This document shows positions 60,990 to 64,000 of a stretch of DNA of 64,000 bases, one piece after another. Source of the DNA: Streptomyces griseoaurantiacus. Its GTDB lineage: Bacteria > Actinomycetota > Actinomycetes > Streptomycetales > Streptomycetaceae. The stretch is from NCBI GenBank assembly GCA_014656015.1, contig BNBP01000024.1, positions 25,174 to 89,173 on the forward strand, read 5' to 3'. The notes under the pieces are model-generated. The model was not told the origin of the DNA. It made no database searches and saw nothing but the letters and a program-made list of their open reading frames with translations. Each line of letters opens with the position of its first letter. Within the stretch, counting starts at the first letter, position 1. The translations under genes and the position numbers were made by a program.

Positions 60990-62202
60990 GCCCGTCACCG
61001 TATCCGGCCGCCCGCGGCGCGAACGAGCGGGCGTATCCCAGCGTCGCCAGCACGAGCACCATCGGCACACACATGGCACCGCGGTAGCTCCACGCGTCCC
61101 CCAGCGCTCCGACCAGCGGCGACCCGATCAGGAAACCGACGTAGTTGAACACGTTGAGCCGCGCGATCGCCGTGTCCGAGGCCCCCGCCCCACCCTGCTC
61201 GAAGGCCCGCCGCCCCGCCGCCGCGAACGTCCCCGGCACCAGCACGCACAATCCGAGCCCCAGCAGCGTGAACCCCAGCATCCCCACCCAGGCCCCCGGC
61301 GCCGCGGCCACCACCGCGAACCCCACCGCCGCCGTCACCGCCCCCAGCCGCACGACCGTCGCGGCACCGAGCCTGCGCACCCCGAGGTCCCCGAGCGAGC
61401 GGCCCACCAGGGTCGTCACCATGTACACGTTGTAAGGGACGGTCGCGAGCTGCTCGCTGCTGCCGAGGACGTCCTGGAGGTACTTCGCGCTCCAGTTGGA
61501 GACCGTCGAGTCCCCGATGTACGCGAAGGTCATCACCAGGCAGAAGGGCAGCAGCATCCGGAAGACGAGCGGCCCGCTCCCGGCCCCGGCCTCCGGGGCC
61601 GCCTCCGGCACCTCCTCCCGCTCGCCCTCTCCCGGCTCGCTCCCGCCCCCGTCGACGTACCACCGGCTGCCCACGAACACCGCCGGCAGCAGCACGAGCA
61701 CCACGGGCGCGTACGAGACCCACAGCGCGAGATGCCAGTGCGCCCCCGCCCACGCCAGCGAGGCACCGAGGATGCCGCCCAGGCTGTACGAAGCGTGGAA
61801 ACCGAGCATGATGCTCCGCCCGTATGCCCGTTGCAGGCTCACCCCGAGCATGTTCATCGACGCGTCCAGCGCCCCGACGGACAGACCGAACACGGCGAGT
61901 GCGAGGCCCAGCACGGGCATCCGGTCCCCCGAGCCCACCCCGACCAGCGCCAGCAGCACCACCGGTTGCGACCACCGCAGCACCCTGCTGGGCCGCACCC
62001 GCTTCACCAGCTGCTCGGTGGTGACACTGCCGACGCCCGCCAGGATCGGCACCGCGGCGAGGAAGACCGGCAGCAGCGCGTCGGAGACGCCGTACCGGTC
62101 CTGGATGGCGGGGATGCGCGTGACGAGCAGCGCGAAGGCGACGCCCTGGGCGAAGAAGCCGAATGCCAACGAGGCCCTGCCGCGCCGCAGCATCTCTGTC
62201 AT
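60940..62202 (-). CDS. MFS transporter (420 aa)
   Basis: A twelve-helix major facilitator. N-terminal half: ASLAFGFFAQGVAFALLVTR, ALLPVFLAAVPILAGVGSVT, VVLLALVGVG, LGLALAVFGLSVGALDASMN. A central acidic loop (about 205-230) precedes the second half (FCLVMTFAYIGDSTVSNWSA, GFAVVAAAPGAWVGMLGFTL). Substrate unknown. The C-terminal tail overlaps acuC by 50 bases in another frame. Confidence 0.88.
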   Translation of the reverse strand: MTEMLRRGRASLAFGFFAQGVAFALLVTRIPAIQDRYGVSDALLPVFLAAVPILAGVGSVTTEQLVKRVRPSRVLRWSQPVVLLALVGVGSGDRMPVLGLALAVFGLSVGALDASMNMLGVSLQRAYGRSIMLGFHASYSLGGILGASLAWAGAHWHLALWVSYAPVVLVLLPAVFVGSRWYVDGGGSEPGEGEREEVPEAAPEAGAGSGPLVFRMLLPFCLVMTFAYIGDSTVSNWSAKYLQDVLGSSEQLATVPYNVYMVTTLVGRSLGDLGVRRLGAATVVRLGAVTAAVGFAVVAAAPGAWVGMLGFTLLGLGLCVLVPGTFAAAGRRAFEQGGAGASDTAIARLNVFNYVGFLIGSPLVGALGDAWSYRGAMCVPMVLVLATLGYARSFAPRAAGYGDGHERARTADVGRAGNGL

Positions 62203-62307
62203 GGCGGCGAGCGTAGGGCCCCGGACTACCGGTGGGTAGATGCGGTGGAGGAGGAACTGCGCCGAGCCCCGGCACGGTTCCTCCCGCGGTGTGTCACCGG
62301 CAGCGTG

Positions 62308-63075
62308 TCACCGGGCGACGGCCGCGACGACCGGCCCCGCGGAGACGGCCGGGACGGCGGCGCGCGTGGCGAGGACGGCCGGGGCGGCGGGAGCGTCCTG
62401 CTCCGCGGCGCACTCCGTGCCGCCCGCCTCGGCGATCAGCAGGTGCGCCATCGGCACGGCACCCGTCGCACCACTGACGAGGAACCCGAGCACCATGCTC
62501 ACGACCATGATCACCGAGCCGAGCCAGACCATCGTGTCCACGGGAACCGTGTACGCCCCGACCACCCGCACCACGCACTCGCCGAGCAGCACCGCACCCC
62601 ACACCAGCGAGAACCGCCGCTCGGCCCGCCGGAACTCCGGCGACCCGCCCAGCAGCCGCTCCCAGGCGGCCTCCCGCCCCGCGTCCCCCTTCACCAGCCA
62701 CGGCTTGACCGCCGACGTCATCATCGGCCGGCCCAGCGCGACGGAGACGAGGACGCCGATCCCGATCACGCTGCTCACGCCGCTGTCCTTGGCCAGCATC
62801 AGCCGCGGGTCACCGGTGAGGAAGCTGAGCAGCACCCCGGCGACGTTGACGAGCAGGATCAGGCTCGACAGCCCGTTGAGTTCGCGCTTCTTCACCACGC
62901 TCCACCCGGTGCGCAGGGCCGGGCCGACGCTGCTCCAGGCCAGCGCGGCGACGGTGCCGAGGCCGAGGGCGTCCTTGAGGAGGTAGTACGACCCGATGGG
63001 CAGGCCGACGTCGAAGAGGAGCGGCTTGAGGTTGGCGAGGCGGCTCCGGCGGGCTGTTGCGGTCTTCTTCGTCAT
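62308..63075 (-). CDS. VC0807-family membrane protein (255 aa)
   Basis: Six or so predicted membrane helices: LLFDVGLPIGSYYLLKDALG, LSSLILLVNVAGVLLSF, VIGIGVLVSVALGRPMM, FSLVWGAVLLGECVVRVVG and VWLGSVIMVVSMVLGFLVSG. The GRP motif before the cytoplasmic loop and the overall pattern match the VC0807 family, of unknown function. ATG 63075 is used. The last 35 residues are a low-complexity Ala/Val tail. Confidence 0.82.
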   Translation of the reverse strand: MTKKTATARRSRLANLKPLLFDVGLPIGSYYLLKDALGLGTVAALAWSSVGPALRTGWSVVKKRELNGLSSLILLVNVAGVLLSFLTGDPRLMLAKDSGVSSVIGIGVLVSVALGRPMMTSAVKPWLVKGDAGREAAWERLLGGSPEFRRAERRFSLVWGAVLLGECVVRVVGAYTVPVDTMVWLGSVIMVVSMVLGFLVSGATGAVPMAHLLIAEAGGTECAAEQDAPAAPAVLATRAAVPAVSAGPVVAAVAR

Positions 63076-63180
63076 GGCTAAAGCTTCGCGTCGCGGCCCC
63101 CTCCGCCGATAGAAACGTTCGTCCCGAGCTCCGCATGACAAATGTCAGTGCCGCGACCGTGGACGCGGTCACCCCCCGCC

Positions 63181-63825
63181 TCATCGCAGCAGGTCGAGCA
63201 ACTCCCCCATCTCCCCGAACAGTCGTGTGGCCCCCGCCAGTCGCTCGGGCGGCGTCATCGCGGTGAACCCGTACACGTCCATCCCGGCCGCCACGGCCGC
63301 CCGCACCCCGAGCGGGCTGTCCTCCACGACCGCGCACCGCTCCACCGGCACTCCCATCCGCTCCGCGGCGTACAGGAACAGATCCGGCGCCGGCTTTCCG
63401 CGTCCCACGTCCTGCGAGGAGAAGATCCTGCTCTCCTCGAACCACCGGTCCAGCCCGGCGGCCCGGTGCCCCACACGGATCCGCTCATGGCTCCCGGACG
63501 AGGCCACGCAGTACGGCACCCCGTCCGCCGCCAGCTTCCCCAGCACGGCGTCCACGCCGGCCACCGGCCGCAACTCCCGCTCGAACGCGGCGAACACGCG
63601 CGCGTGGAAGACGTCGTCGAAGTCCTCCGGCAACCGCTGCCCGGTCCGTTCCTCCACGAGGTCGTGCACCCGGTGCAGGGCGGCGCCCATGTAGTCGCGC
63701 AGCGAGTCCTCGTAGCTGGTGGGATGTCCCAGCTCGGTGAGGTAGGCGGCGAGAAGGGTGTTGGACAGGGGCTCACTGTCGACGAGGACACCGTCGTTAT
63801 CGAAGAGGACGAGGTCATAGCGCAT
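63181..63825 (-). CDS. HAD-superfamily phosphatase, beta-phosphoglucomutase/GPH-like (214 aa)
   Basis: HAD motif I is LVLFDNDGVLVDSEPLSN, where the second Asp of DxD is intact (D-N-D). Motif II is PYCVASSGSHERI, motif III is the Lys in VGRGKPAPDLFLYAAERMG, and motif IV is CAVVEDSPLGVRAAVAAG. A four-helix cap lies between motifs I and II. Substrate unknown, probably a sugar phosphate. ATG 63825 is followed upstream by the rRNA operon terminator. Confidence 0.9.
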   Translation of the reverse strand: MRYDLVLFDNDGVLVDSEPLSNTLLAAYLTELGHPTSYEDSLRDYMGAALHRVHDLVEERTGQRLPEDFDDVFHARVFAAFERELRPVAGVDAVLGKLAADGVPYCVASSGSHERIRVGHRAAGLDRWFEESRIFSSQDVGRGKPAPDLFLYAAERMGVPVERCAVVEDSPLGVRAAVAAGMDVYGFTAMTPPERLAGATRLFGEMGELLDLLR

Positions 63826-63844
63826 ACCGGACACCCTAAACGCA

Positions 63845-63876
63845 GAAAACCCCGCACCAAATGGTGCGGGGTTTTC
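63845..63876 (-). terminator. Intrinsic terminator of the rRNA operon
   Basis: A perfect 15-bp stem GAAAACCCCGCACCA / TGGTGCGGGGTTTTC with a 2-base loop, 10 bases beyond the 5S rRNA 3' end, ending in a short T run on the minus strand. Confidence 0.9.
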
Positions 63877-63885
63877 CTCAATATT

Positions 63886-64000
63886 TGTTCGGCGGTGTCC
63901 TACTCTCCCACAGGGTCCCCCCTGCAGTACCATCGGCGCTGTAAGGCTTAGCTTCCGGGTTCGGAATGTAACCGGGCGTTTCCCCTACGCTATGACCACC
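63886..64000 (-). rRNA. rrf: 5S ribosomal RNA, 5' end cut by window
   Basis: On the minus strand this reads GGTGGTCATAGCGTAGGGGA, then the 5S loop sequence CCGAACCCGGAAGCTAAGCC and ends CACCGCCGAACA, which is the actinobacterial 5S rRNA. Only the first few bases are missing. The rest of an rRNA operon should lie to the right. Confidence 0.97.

Overview
The window is chromosomal DNA of a Streptomyces species. The evidence is very high GC with strong third-position G/C bias, rare in-frame TTA codons confined to accessory genes, and a block of developmental and housekeeping genes in the order known from Streptomyces: a fused cobA-hemD, hemC, hemA and rex, then a glutaredoxin-like gene, an HAD hydrolase, the sigma factor bldN and its anti-sigma rsbN, with a bdtA-like regulator and acuC nearby. 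It ends inside a 5S rRNA gene read from the minus strand.

Bases 1-7745 are accessory. A TTA-containing XRE regulator (cut by the left edge) faces a tightly overlapping operon: an anti-sigma-type ATPase, a MurA-fold enolpyruvyl transferase (also with a TTA codon), a cytoplasmic UshA-like nucleotidase, two tandem dCTP-deaminase-fold proteins and a GT4 glycosyltransferase. A serine hydrolase of the beta-lactamase fold follows. The set looks like an undescribed bldA-controlled pathway for a nucleotide-derived product. The two deaminase homologues have reciprocal losses of active-site residues, which suggests one composite enzyme.

Bases 7877-14369 (minus strand) look like a defence module: a NERD nuclease-like protein, a 1,525-residue SF1 helicase with a C-terminal PD-(D/E)XK-type nuclease, and a translationally coupled HEPN protein.

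Bases 14785-22006 carry a giant AAA+ ATPase behind a flotillin/SPFH protein. Bases 22341-31705 hold a YnfA membrane protein, a coupled ArsR-acetyltransferase pair, a two-component system, a GT4 enzyme, a luciferase-like monooxygenase/flavin reductase pair, an SDR and RtcB. Bases 31954-45891 carry envelope proteins (two paralogous Cys-anchored lipoproteins, a DUF2637 protein, a DUF4232 lipoprotein, a membrane-anchored XRE protein), divergent lysS and argS, an APH-fold protein, hemB, an MFS remnant and an HxlR/NmrA pair.

Bases 45992-51319 form the redox-controlled rex-hemA-hemC-hemD operon with a Rex operator upstream. Bases 52019-55556 carry an HAD hydrolase and then bldN and rsbN, with a candidate sigma-BldN promoter before rsbN. 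The remainder carries an acyltransferase, an epimerase, a 32-residue basic protein, bdtA, a phosphatase-like protein, acuC, an MFS transporter, a VC0807-like membrane protein, an HAD phosphatase and the rRNA gene. Several perfect hairpins separate the convergent units. No CRISPR array, insertion sequence or tRNA was found.
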